Positions 53,901 to 63,193 of a stretch of DNA of 64,000 bases are shown piece by piece. Every line of letters begins with the position of its first letter. The stretch's first letter is position 1. Made by a program: the position numbers and the translations under genes. This stretch comes from Ancylostoma caninum. Taxonomy: Eukaryota; Nematoda; Chromadorea; Rhabditida; Ancylostomatidae. The stretch is taken from the NCBI GenBank assembly GCA_037903475.1, contig JBAJFG010000475.1, forward strand, positions 992,001 through 1,056,000, in the 5' to 3' direction. The notes below the pieces were generated by a model, which did no database searches, was not told the origin of the DNA, and saw nothing but the letters and a program-made list of their open reading frames with translations.

Positions 53901-56311
53901 ATAAACTGGTACACCGCTGCAAAGCTAGAATAAACTGGTACATGTCAAATCGATGCTAAATAGACCAACAGAGTATAAATGCGGCTATAAAACTCGTCGC
54001 GACAAGTCTGAAAACCCTTCAACAGTAATGAATGCGACCAAAAGAGAGTCACATTGGAACTATAAGAGAGTCACATTGGAACTATCAGCACGCAAAACTA
54101 GCTATAAAGTCATTCAGGCCTTAAAGGCAGTGTGTCAGCTCAGGGATCGCGTTCGACATCCTCACCTCAGACGAACATATGCAAGCTTCTGAGCACAAGA
54201 ATGCACTTTAAGTTCCAGGGACACGTCGAAAACCCAAAAGTTACGGGATTCTTTGGCCAAGAACTTCGAAATTCTCAGTGGTTTTTCTAGATTTCAGCAG
54301 TGGAACCGGCGCGTAGAGTAGGACCCAATTCTGTTGATATCCCGGTGCCCATCATGAGATGACACACTGACTCTAAGCTTGGGGAGGATGGCTGCTTTTC
54401 ATTTCCACCATAAATTTCGATAGGTGCCTCATAAAACTGCAATGAGTGCTTCCACATGGATCGAACTCAACAAACTTGCTGTCTCTGCTTGTTTCGTGTC
54501 ATCGTCGAACTTCGACGACGTACATGTATTGTAAATGAGCACAATGTACGCATCTGTTTTTTTTTTTTGAATAATGTGCCCTTAACGCTTTTTTTAAATA
54601 ATATGGCTGTGATCCTATATCACGTAGAACTATCAGCCACATCGTATTTATTCTTCCGCAAACAGCGAAAGGTGTGGTTAACAACATAGGTCCGATAGTC
54701 CGAGCCAAGGCTCAGACCCCTTTCACTTTGGCAGGGGGCCAATAGACCCCCTTCACCAAACCAGTTACAGAAGACAAGGAAGTGAAGAAATCAAAAGTTT
54801 AGTAAAGTGAAATTGAACAAATTCAATGATAGAGGATCGATGCTATTGCTGTCCATGTGAATAAAGGAGTCAGGAATCGAAATGACGTTAGTGTTGAATG
54901 GAGCGCGCAATGTGACCACTGCCGCAGACAGGGAAAATGACGAGCGAATTTCTATGTGAAGGATAAAGAATTAGATATGAGTGAAGGGTATCTAATTGAA
55001 GCTTGAACCTAGTAGAGTTTACATGTTAGAAGTGGGAAGCGATAGATAGCATGTTTGCGGAGAAATTTTTGAACACATAAGGGTATGAAAAACATAGCAT
55101 GTATGTTTCTAAGATCATTATGGAAAAGTTCGTGAACTAACCGGAAAGAGGATAGTCCTTCACAATTTGCAAAGATTTTCTCTTCATTTTCGTGTATGAG
55201 TTGTGATAGTTAGTGTGAGGTGAGCGGGCAAAAAAGTGGTACCAACAGGACGGTCGAAAACTCTACAAATTAGGTGTTTTTTCAAAGGATTTCGTCTTGT
55301 GTTTCCGATAAAGTGGTAAGTATTTACATGTATACATACTAGAAAGGATGCGCTTTCCGCCCATATACAAATGTATGGGGGAAACCCTTCTCTGGTTGAA
55401 AAATAGGGTGGGTGAGCCGAAACAACGGGGCATTCTCGTGCCCGTTGTTAGACAAATGGCGAGATAGTGCGATGAGGGAAGAGAGGCGCACGCATGGGGT
55501 GAGAATGGCTTCAGAAACATTCTCACCCCCCTTCACAGAAAAAGACACGCAACCACATGAAACGAGATGTGGTTTATCAGTTAGGGGATTGGAGGAGGAT
55601 AACATAGATACCCTTCACTCCTAGGTTTCATTTCCGAATAAAGCTGTAATATACAAAAATAACTCAAAAGCAGATGTAATTTCAGTGTCAAATTTTTGTA
55701 TGTAGGAGAGAAGAAAGTTGTGCAGTTGTGTATGTATGAGTGGACCATATCATGAAGGTGTGCAGAGGACTATCGTCATTCATGTAATCAATAGCTGTTT
55801 CCTCATTTGAAAGCAGTATCCTAGAGCATCCGCAGCACGATAGCGATGACTCATCGCTATCGTACGGTTTCATGAAACTGTTGGACGGTGTGTCTGCAGA
55901 AATATATTGCAAGATTTGCTCAGTTTCCATGGCATTTGAAGACATGTTGGATATTACATCAATGGATAGGGCATTGACACTTACTTACCAATAGCATAAC
56001 TCTTACTAAAAGGAAGCAGAAAGGCCCCCCCCCGGTCGACACCCTTCACTTTTTGCCCGGTAACCCCCTTCACTTTGGCAGGGACGTTCTCACCCCTATC
56101 GCACCTATGGTTAACAATTTCGAAAGAGAAATAAAACAAACGGAGAAAAACTAGTGACAAAACCTCCTCAGCATTTGAAAAGAAATAACCTGTTGAAGCA
56201 ACCATCATGAGGATGCGATTTCAGCGGTATCGAGCCATTGACGATTTCTGGTTGTCTCCCTCGACGAGGAGGAGCATCCAGCACCACCCCGTATACGCCG
56301 TCTCCACGAAT
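50829..56311 (-). CDS. nmgp-1: four-transmembrane proteolipid of the PLP/M6 family (multi-exon gene span)
   Basis: Eight minus-strand exons join in phase to ~335 residues. TM1 begins VPYASLMATLLCFIGVILF, the family hallmark (vertebrate M6/PLP read (I/V)PYASLIAT-L-C); TM2 ends GFSATGATREEIYK, matching the G-x-x-x-TGA-R/K motif. A Cys-rich basic loop (CGGRCACATAMGW) leads to TM3, then a large extracellular loop with paired Cys (CYAMPSFTEGDC, CGGDAQQFC), TM4 (LAFFLAILSANYAHV, like the family's LSANWAYV) and a Ser-rich cytoplasmic tail ending KRPF. Such proteins sit in neuronal membranes and affect neurite and membrane organisation. The symbol follows the C. elegans homologue, from memory. The first coding exon is uncertain. 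Confidence 0.9.
51245..51412. repeat. degenerate GGGTGACCCGG-type repeats in intron
   Basis: CGGGTCACCCGGTAATGAAGC, CGCTCGGGTGAGCCG, CGCTCGGTGACCCGGTAGCA, CTCGCGAGTGACC and CTCTCGGATCACCCGGAG follow each other within ~170 bp, some inverted. Each GGTGACC/GGTCACC core is palindromic. The function is unknown. Confidence 0.7.
51533..51673 (-). CDS. nmgp-1: M6-like exon, cytoplasmic tail 1
   Basis: Acceptor AATTTATTAG, donor GTATGCAA. Encodes YVELRDLALETPSGDSPH and RRRSSKEQLSALSDGGYS, with basic and Ser-rich stretches suited to phosphorylation. Confidence 0.9.
51738..51904 (-). CDS. nmgp-1: M6-like exon, loop 2 and TM4
   Basis: Acceptor ATTCCACAG, donor GTGAGTAG. Begins DLRLCGGDAQQFCALS, with loop Cys likely to form disulfides, then TM4 ending ILSANYAHV. 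Ends in phase 2 within a Lys codon. Confidence 0.93.
52019..52174 (-). CDS. nmgp-1: M6-like exon, TM3 and large extracellular loop
   Basis: 52 codons in phase 0 between CTTTTCTAG and GTAAGTTG. TM3 (LICWLFIISICSVLCCSYFI) is followed by FDDLCYAMPSFTEGDC in the second extracellular loop. Confidence 0.92.
52247..52311 (-). CDS. nmgp-1: M6-like exon, Cys-rich cytoplasmic loop
   Basis: A 65-base exon between TTTTTTCAG and GTAAGTG. It completes an Arg codon, then DQAKCGGRCACATAMGWCVV, which starts TM3. The Cys-rich basic stretch parallels CGRCVS in vertebrate M6. Confidence 0.9.
52658..52766 (-). CDS. nmgp-1: M6-like exon, TM2
   Basis: Acceptor TTTTTTTTTCAG, donor GTGAGTTT. Encodes VQVFFVVLAVGMSLFALFFL and GFSATGATREEIYK. 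Ends in phase 1. Confidence 0.93.
53600..53744 (-). CDS. nmgp-1: M6-like exon, TM1
   Basis: Acceptor TTTCAAACTGCAG, donor GTATGTGT. Encodes TM1 and the first extracellular loop (WGFNATVEQTRRS), which has an N-glycosylation site NAT. Confidence 0.92.
53885..53942. repeat. 29-bp perfect tandem duplication
   Basis: Two adjacent identical copies of a unit starting CCGCTGCAAAGCTAGAATAA, in the intron upstream of the TM1 exon. Confidence 0.9.
54042..54085. repeat. 22-bp perfect tandem duplication
   Basis: Two adjacent identical copies of a unit starting AAGAGAGTCACATTGGAACT, in the same intron. Confidence 0.9.
54086..55820. other. intron DNA of the M6-like gene
   Basis: No exon was recognised. 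The text CCCCTTCACTTTGGCAGGG occurs near 54,716 and again near 56,070 in the same orientation, and the shorter ACCCTTCAC recurs at about 55,530, 55,610 and 56,040. Confidence 0.4.
55821..55945 (-). CDS. nmgp-1: M6-like gene, alternative first coding exon (candidate)
   Basis: Starts ATG at 55,945 and reads 41 codons ending SSLSCCGCS plus two bases (AG) that would join the TM1 exon in phase as SCCGCS-R-VPYASL. A Cys-rich stretch directly before TM1 is typical of this family, where the Cys are palmitoylated. The junction has GA (AG|GATACT) where GT is expected, so it is either a non-canonical donor, a damaged exon or coincidence. Confidence 0.45.
56190..56311 (-). CDS. nmgp-1: M6-like gene, 5'-most exon in model
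   Basis: Acceptor CATTCAAACAAG, donor GTTATTTC; 40 codons plus two bases that join exactly to the next exon as Arg (HPHDGCFN-R-VPYASL). It carries no ATG in frame, so a further upstream exon is needed; 56,535-56,604 is a candidate but its frame is ambiguous. The Cys pattern before TM1 is weaker than in other family members. Confidence 0.55.
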
Positions 56312-57003
56312 CTTGTTTGAATGATGAATAGGAGGTCCTATAACTATTTACTTAATAATAACATGATCTGATTCATAAAAAAACAACAACTTAGTCGTAA
56401 TTACTGATAACAGGAGAGCTTGTGATAACCCCGTTCTCAGATGAACACCTCCAAAACCAAATTTTGTTTTCCAGAAAGATGCTGGTGAATGGAACAACTT
56501 CAAAAATGAATTCTAACATATAGGAGATTCCAATGGTCCGGACTCGCTTGTACACGTCTGGTCGATCGTGAATGAGAGCGATGATGTCTGTGGGATGTGA
56601 ACAGGAGCAGAAGATTTGAGTCAAAACACATGCTGTATTCATGAGACCATAAACTTCATCAAAGCGGTGGGACGGAACTAAGGTTCGCAGACAAGATGAA
56701 TTCTACACAACATGCGCGTGCAGTCTGATCGTAACTCAGGCGTGGAATCAAATGCATTGGTGGGGGGCAAGTACACCACTGGCCCCATATTCGACGGCAA
56801 ATCGATATTGAAGGGCGCGATATGGCTTGTTTAACACGTGAGTGGTGATTACACGTGTTTCAGAGGAATATTCGTGCATTAGAAGATCTTTTAGGGTCTG
56901 TTTCAATTTTTAGAGAAAGGAGAGAAAAGTTGAGAGGGAGAGGAGAGAAGGAGAGAGTTAATACATAGTTCAGTTGTTATTGTTGTGTATATAAATACAC
57001 CTA

Positions 57004-57161
57004 CAGGGAACGTCAATCACGATAACTACTTCAGCGGCCTGGAGCGCCGCAGCACCCACGTAGCAGAGCTGGATGCTGTGGATATCAGTGCTGCCTTGCT
57101 GACGCCACATGGGTGCTGTGGCACTCCAGGCTGGAGTAGTGATCGTGATTGACGTTCCCTG
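57004..57161. mobile_element. 158-bp foldback MITE, TA-flanked
   Basis: Two arms of about 55 bp starting CAGGGAACGTCAATCACGAT are inverted copies with few mismatches, leaving a ~48-bp loop. TA lies immediately outside both ends (57,002-57,003 and 57,162-57,163). Non-coding; Tc1/mariner-type by its TA target. Confidence 0.85.
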
Positions 57162-57163
57162 TA

Positions 57164-58189
57164 AACTCCGTTTTCGAGGACTATACTCTGAAAAATGTAA
57201 CTTCTAAGCGCTAAACCAACACCATCCTTTCGGTGAAGAAGTTAAATAAATCCTCAAATCTGTACGCGTACGCGCAAATGATGTACTTATTCAATACAAC
57301 TGGTTTTTGGGCCAACTTATCAAAATATTCTTATATTTCCTGTACACAACTCGCACATTTATCGTGACATTTATCGTCAAACTTGTCAAGATTAATAGTC
57401 CTTCGCGTAAAAGTAAATCGAAATCAAATTCTTATGTGTTTTGGGGTGGAACTTTTATCTAAAACTTGCCTAATCATCATTCACATGTTAAACAAGTCAA
57501 ATTGCGCCTTTAACATTGATTTGCCGTCGAATTTGGAGCCTATGGTGTACTTGCAGCCCGCCACTGCATTTAATTTCACGCCTAAATTACGATCAGACTC
57601 CCCGCGCATGTTGTGGAGAATTCATCTTGTGGTTCGCAGAGCCTCTTTCCGCTAATTCCCGAGAATTTCGATAAACGCGCAAATAGAACTTACATAACTA
57701 TCTAACTCCTACAAATCAGCGAATTTAACCGTGTTTATTGTCAGAACCTGTACTATTCAGCAAACAAATAGCAGAATTTCCCTTGATTTTGGGAGCTCTT
57801 GTGTGGCTACTCAATTATGACTTTATTTCTGAGAAATTTGAAGCGAAACTAAAATCGTAGGAAAACACGGAAGGAAAACTTGGACGATTGCCAAGGGCTG
57901 ACTCATGTGTGCACATCGCGAAATTCAATACACGCATGGTGGTCCGCACTAAGAGAGCGTGGACAAACAAGAGGGCGCGGACAATGGGTGGACAGGTACG
58001 ACAGCGATGGATTAGCCAGAGGTAACCGAGGCTAAGCCGGCCATCAGATGACCAGCAGCGTTGTTAGCCAGCGCCATGGTGATTCACACAACACTGGCAT
58101 CCCAAACGATCCTCCCGGGCAATATGGGGCGAATTTGGACCATTCAACGCAGCACTCACGGAAATTTCTGGGATGGAGATCTCGCGGTA
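57164..58189. other. no supported gene
   Basis: Unassigned DNA between two transposons. One 90-codon open frame at 57,383-57,655 shows no motif. Confidence 0.35.
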
Positions 58190-58191
58190 TA

Positions 58192-59768
58192 CAGTGCGTT
58201 TCATAAGTATAGACGCACCCCAGAAAATGCCGGTACCTAGATCATCACAGGTTCATGAGAAAAGTTACAAACGTCAATCGATTCGGCATGCCAGAAAACC
58301 TAAGATTGCGTTGTTTCACTAGTGATTATGGAAAATACGGGATAGATTCGGCACATCACCATCAAATGTGCTGTTTCATAAGTATAGACGCAGTCTATGA
58401 GAAAATACAAATAATTTTATCTACAATAGAGAAATTGGGCTCAATATTTTGATGGGAACTAATGAGCGTCTAAAATGTAAATCTGCATTTCAACTTGGAT
58501 GACAACGTTTTGGAGCGAGGCAGGGGCAGCTAAAAGATTTGCATGCTGTAGGCTGCTGAAATCGCAGGATCTCCGGGTAGGGGAGAGGTTCTTCGGTATC
58601 CACCTGCAAATATGTATAAGATATTGAGTCCTACAATCGAAGGAAGAATTTTGGTATGCAAAAGAAGACATTGCATCAAAGACGGCGTCGCATACCCTTC
58701 CTGAATTCGAAGCACATGATGTGTATTAATGGTGTCTGAGCCGTTGCGTCGGCTCCGTCATGCAGTGCATGGGTTAAAAAGGTATTCAACCGCTGCATCA
58801 CCACTGCACATTGTTGACTTCATCTCATACCTGGGGTTATCCCGCTCCAAAAAACTTCACAGCTTTGTTTACCCGGAAGGAACGTGGTGATCGGCATGTC
58901 GAAAAAACGAGTTGGTTGATTTGGATCTTTTGAAGGCCCCTGCTATGTTTAAATGAGTTTACAGGATGAGGAAAGCTTTATTTGGAGCGTATTATAAAGA
59001 ATGCACGCCGCTGGGGTGACATACGAGGAGAGCCAGACTCTCTCAAAACGAGCACCTTTGGAGGTAGGCGCTGCCAAAGTTGGAGATGTTTCCTCCCATA
59101 ACGACATTCTCGATATTATCTCCATTTCTACATAATCGAATTCCTCAAATCATAAGAGCACCTTTAGTGTCCATTTATTGCATTTTCTTGCAGCACACAG
59201 AAGGAGAAAGCTCACTTTCCATCGAAAAACCGGCGTGACCTATAGCAGTCGCTCAACATATAAGCATTTTGAGAAGCCCTATTTAACGGTACTATCCGTA
59301 TTCTAATACTAGCAACATCGAACATTCCTGCAGCATCTTACCAGATGACATTCATGGCCAGAACCGAATATCTTTCAGCACAACAAACCTGAAAAATGCT
59401 ATTCCCTGTACTAAGAGCCATTTTGATAGCCATTTGCTGGAAGGGATGGGTAAATCTATGCCAATCCATGTTTTCTGAGTTGCTTGGGAATCGCCGGAGA
59501 CCTATCAGCTACAAATCTGCTGTTGCGAGGAAGTTCCCTCTGTGAAATCATCGGTTTCTGAAAGTGCGTCTATACTTATGAAACGGTCCCTATGAGGGGG
59601 AAGTGCTGGATCTACCAATTTTTTCCATAAATTCGGGTGAAACGATGTAAACAAGGGTTTTTGGACATGCTCATTCTGCTCATTGGCATACGTGGTATTC
59701 TCCAAAAAGTTACGTGGAACTGTGTACCAATGTTTTCTGGGGTGCGTCTATACTTATGAAACGAACTG
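58192..59768. mobile_element. Tc1-like element with duplicated subterminal repeats
   Basis: The 36-bp terminal inverted repeats begin CAGT(G/T)CGTTTCATAAG with one mismatch, flanked by TA at 58,190-58,191 and 59,769-59,770. The core text TTTCATAAGTATAGACGC recurs inside both ends (58,374-58,391 direct; 59,564-59,585 inverted), an IR/DR-like layout. No DDE transposase frame was recognised in its 1577 bp, so it is probably non-autonomous or decayed. Confidence 0.85.
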
Positions 59769-60047
59769 TATAGCGGTTTATAGGGACGATGAACTCATCG
59801 ACAACGATGAAGTAGCGTGGAACACGCTGAAAAACAGAAAATGATGGCGATATTTCATGCGCGTCCACACCGCCGACGAGTGTTCCTTAGTGGATCCCGC
59901 CACGAAGCCCTGAAACTGGTGCGAATTCAACAACGCACCATCCCACGCTAAACCATATGCGCACACCCAGTTGATGGCGTTACCTGGAGCGACGAAACCG
60001 TTTTGCCCAGAGCGGCAGATGGGTACACGACAGTATCTTCACAGGTA

Positions 60048-60286
60048 CAGTCTATTAGCTCACAGAGGGCGCCCGATCGGACTTTGTCCGCAACTACGAC
60101 TTCACCATTTTTCGGCTAACCGATCTATTTTTTTGCACTTTTTTGATATTCATATGGTGTGGTTCCTTCCATTCTTATGTTTCCCTACTGCCATCCGCTA
60201 AAATATCCTTCCAGACGCATTCTGCAGGCAAAGTCGTAATTGCAGACAATGTCAGATCAGGCGGCATCTGTGAGCTAATAGACCAT
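60048..60286. mobile_element. 239-bp MITE with ~55-bp TIRs
   Basis: Arms starting (CA/TG)GTCTATTAGCTCACAGA match as inverted copies for about 55 bp, with several mismatches. TA flanks at 60,046-60,047 and 60,287-60,288. Its right TA directly adjoins the TA of the next element. Confidence 0.78.
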
Positions 60287-60290
60287 ATAG

Positions 60291-60587
60291 TGGAGTCGTT
60301 TTGACAGTGCGTTGTCCGCGGCAGCGGCCCTGCTGGCATTGGGGCACGCAGTGCGGTCGGTCAAACAGTTGAGCCACTATGGATCCGGCTTCTTTGACGA
60401 GTTTTACCGTCTGTTCCCTTCTTCATTTGTTCTTAGAGCTGAGGAAGAACAATATAAGAGGAAACAAGCGATAAAACTGTTCAAAGATACCAGACCAATC
60501 ATAGGTCAACTGTTTGACTGACCGCGCTGCGTGCTCCAATGCCAGAGAGCCGCTGTCGCGGAAAACGCACTGTCAAAACGACTCCAC
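60291..60587. mobile_element. 297-bp MITE with ~83-bp TIRs
   Basis: Arms 60,291-60,373 and 60,505-60,587 start GTGGAGTCGTTTTGACAGTG and stay complementary to CAAACAGTTGA with about ten differences. TA flanks at 60,289-60,290 and 60,588-60,589. The 70-codon frame inside is a by-product of the arm sequence. Confidence 0.85.
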
Positions 60588-60589
60588 TA

Positions 60590-61646
60590 TACATAGGCGG
60601 TCATTCACGGTATTCAACTTAGTATTGCCATTGTTCAGCGGCTGGCTACATAGTAAGCGACTCACTTCAGAAGTGAGAATTCCCGTGAGTCCGCTGCCTT
60701 TAATTGAAAAATAAAGAAATCCTCGAAAAAAGTGCAACGCAACACTTCCCTTTAGTTTGTTCACGACTGTGCGCAGTGCTGCATAGCAATAGTAATAAAA
60801 GTGACAACGGCTTTCTTCGAATCGGCGAGCTTCATTTTTCTCTGTGGGAAATTCAAGCGAATTTTTTTCCATGAATATTACATCGGAATGAAGTGCCTTA
60901 GTCTGCGTTTGCTGCTGCGAGGCTTGAAAACAATCCCGAGCAAACTTTTTCCTTTAGAATCCATGCTCTTTGTGGCTTTAATACGGCACGAGCGATGCTG
61001 TATTATCCTGGAAGGATGTGTCGAGAAATTACCGGTGGATCTATTCCCTCTTGGGTCTTCAAATCTGCTCATCTGAACTTTACACTTACTTGCAGTAGAA
61101 CATAATGACCGCAGACGTGGAGACAAGTTAAACTGGGGACCTTACTCTGGATGAATTGTGTAGTCTTAGGTTGTCGGAAAAGTTCCCCACCATTCTCTTC
61201 CTCTTCTTCCAATCTTTTCGCAGTTGTAAGGGAACTTTCCATCCAAAATTTATACAAAGGCTAAGCAATGGCTTTTTCATGTAAAATTTCTCTCCGCATT
61301 CCGTCACGGCAAATCGTCGTTGACTAGAAGCATGTTCGATTGCTCCTGCTTTGAGAATTCGTGTAACACTAACAAAAGCGATCTGATAAAAATGTACGTC
61401 ATAAGATGGGCCGCTCCACTGGCTCTTACCACACTGTAAACATTTGGTCCCGCAGGTTTAAAGACGGCGGCGGTCTCGGCTTGAGATAGACTAGGATTTG
61501 GTCGATCGGTCGAGGTAGTTGGAGAACTCCTCCTGGAGCTGTTTGCAAAGAGGCCGCAGCGTGATGCTCGTGAGCTAGTGAATGAACGTCGGCGAAAAGG
61601 GAGTGGGGGGGGGTACCCTATAGAAGGTCAAGGGCTTCACCTTGTA
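60590..61646. other. no supported gene
   Basis: Short open frames on both strands, none with a family motif or paired splice sites. Confidence 0.35.
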
Positions 61647-61692
61647 AGCCTAAGCCAAAGTCCCACCTTAAGCCAAAGCTAAGCCTAAGCTT
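61647..61692. repeat. degenerate AAGCCT/TAAGCC run, telomere-like
   Basis: Text such as TAAGCCTAAGCC and AGCTAAGCCTAAGC resembles the nematode telomere complement GCCTAA in degenerate form. It ends exactly where the next inverted-repeat element begins. Confidence 0.4.
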
Positions 61693-61693
61693 A

Positions 61694-63193
61694 CAGTGGC
61701 TGGCATAAATATTGCAACAAATCTTCTTCTGTCTGTAACTTCTTTCGAAGCAGAGCTGGGCGATTTCAATTTTTATGTTTCGCAGCAACACATGTGATAC
61801 TGTGTCAAATGGATGCGACCTCATTTCGTGCATGAATCTCTTTGGGGGAAATTTTTTACTCGGTGAGGTCGAAATTAGGGTTCCGGCGATGTTGACAGAT
61901 ACCTACAAGGAAATGTTTACAAACGCGGTCTCGATCTGAATTGGACTTATTACATTAGTTTCGAAACATTTCCACTGAGCAATACATGTTAATACAGAAT
62001 TCTTGGTATTGCAAATGATCTGTCTGTGGTAACCTTCTGCCGCAATTTCTGTCATTCTATCTCATTATTCCACACCTGTTCTAAGGTCAGAATTTCTTCT
62101 TATGATACTTCTGCTCTCTCTACATAAAGATGGAAATCTCCACTGTGATCTCTACCCCTCCTGGGATAGATAACCTAGCTAGTTCTGGCGGAGCCAATAG
62201 TGCACATCGCCAAGAATGTGGTTTGGTTTTCACCTTGCTCGGGTAAATCGCTTTCCTTGAACGTTATTGTGCATAAAGAAAGGCCAAGTACTCTTTAATG
62301 TTATCGCAGAGTAAATTATACCATACTGAAGTGTAATTAACTACGCTGGACATGAGAGGGGTACGGTATACCACTTTACTCTTGTGGAAGCACGAAAATC
62401 CTGTTCAATTTTAATACAGCAGAGCAAATGGGACGTCTGCAGAACATCTGGCTTCAAATACAATAAAAAGAAACACGTGCGGAGCAAGCCGATTCAAAGG
62501 CTGTCGCTGGCTATTGCTACCACTCGACTTTGAGTCGTGGTAAGTCTCGCCATCATTCGGGTCGCTACATATAAGCTGTGTTGTAGAGGACGTGCAGTTT
62601 CTGCAGCCAACGTGATTTTCTACTTAAGCCATTTCTCGAAGTAAAACAAAAATCCAAACCAGTCTTTTGGTAATGTGCGCTATTGGCTCCAGCAGAACTA
62701 GTTGTGTTTTCTACACTTTCGAGGAGAGGTAGAGATCACAGTGTAGATGCACATCTTTAGAGAGGAGAGAGAGCAAAAGTACTTTAAAAAGAAATTCTGA
62801 CTTTAGAATATGTGTGGAATAATGAGTTAGAATGCCAGAAATTGCGGCAAAAGGTTACCGGCAAACAGATCATTTTTTACCAATGAATTCTGTGTTAACA
62901 TGTATTTCTCAGTGGAAATGTTTCGAAGCCAATGTAATAATTCCAATTCAGGTCGAGACCGCGTTTGTAAACATTTCCTTGTAGGTGTTTGTCAACATCG
63001 CCGAACCCCAAATTTCGACCTCACCGAGTAAAAAATTTCTCCCAAAGAGATTCATGCACGAAATGAAGTCGCATCTACTTGACCCAGTACCACATGTGCA
63101 ACTGCAAAACATATAACATTTAGAGTCGCTCAGCCCTGCTCTGAAGTTACGTTACGAACAGAAGATTTGTTGCACTACTTATGTCCGTCAGTG
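61694..63193. mobile_element. 1.5-kb element with long (~540-bp) inverted arms
   Basis: The left arm (61,694-~62,235) and right arm (~62,640-63,193) are inverted copies with scattered mismatches and small indels. Shared blocks include GCAACAAATCTTCT near the tips, ACTCGGTGAGGTCGAAATT, GTTTACAAACGCGGTCTCGA, TTTCGAAACATTTCCACTGA and GGAGCCAATAG at the inner edge. The left tip CAGTGGCTGGC follows TA, like Tc1 ends; the right tip is diverged and its TA is lost. The ~400-bp spacer has no recognised gene. A transcript would fold into a long hairpin. Confidence 0.88.

Noticed and set aside
56535..56604. Upstream exon of the M6-like gene
   Set aside because: Splice sites are plausible, but two or three frames are open and none can be chosen; left out of the model.
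59505..59705. Minus-strand frame inside the Tc1-like element as a transposase
   Set aside because: No DDE or helix-turn-helix motif visible; not called.
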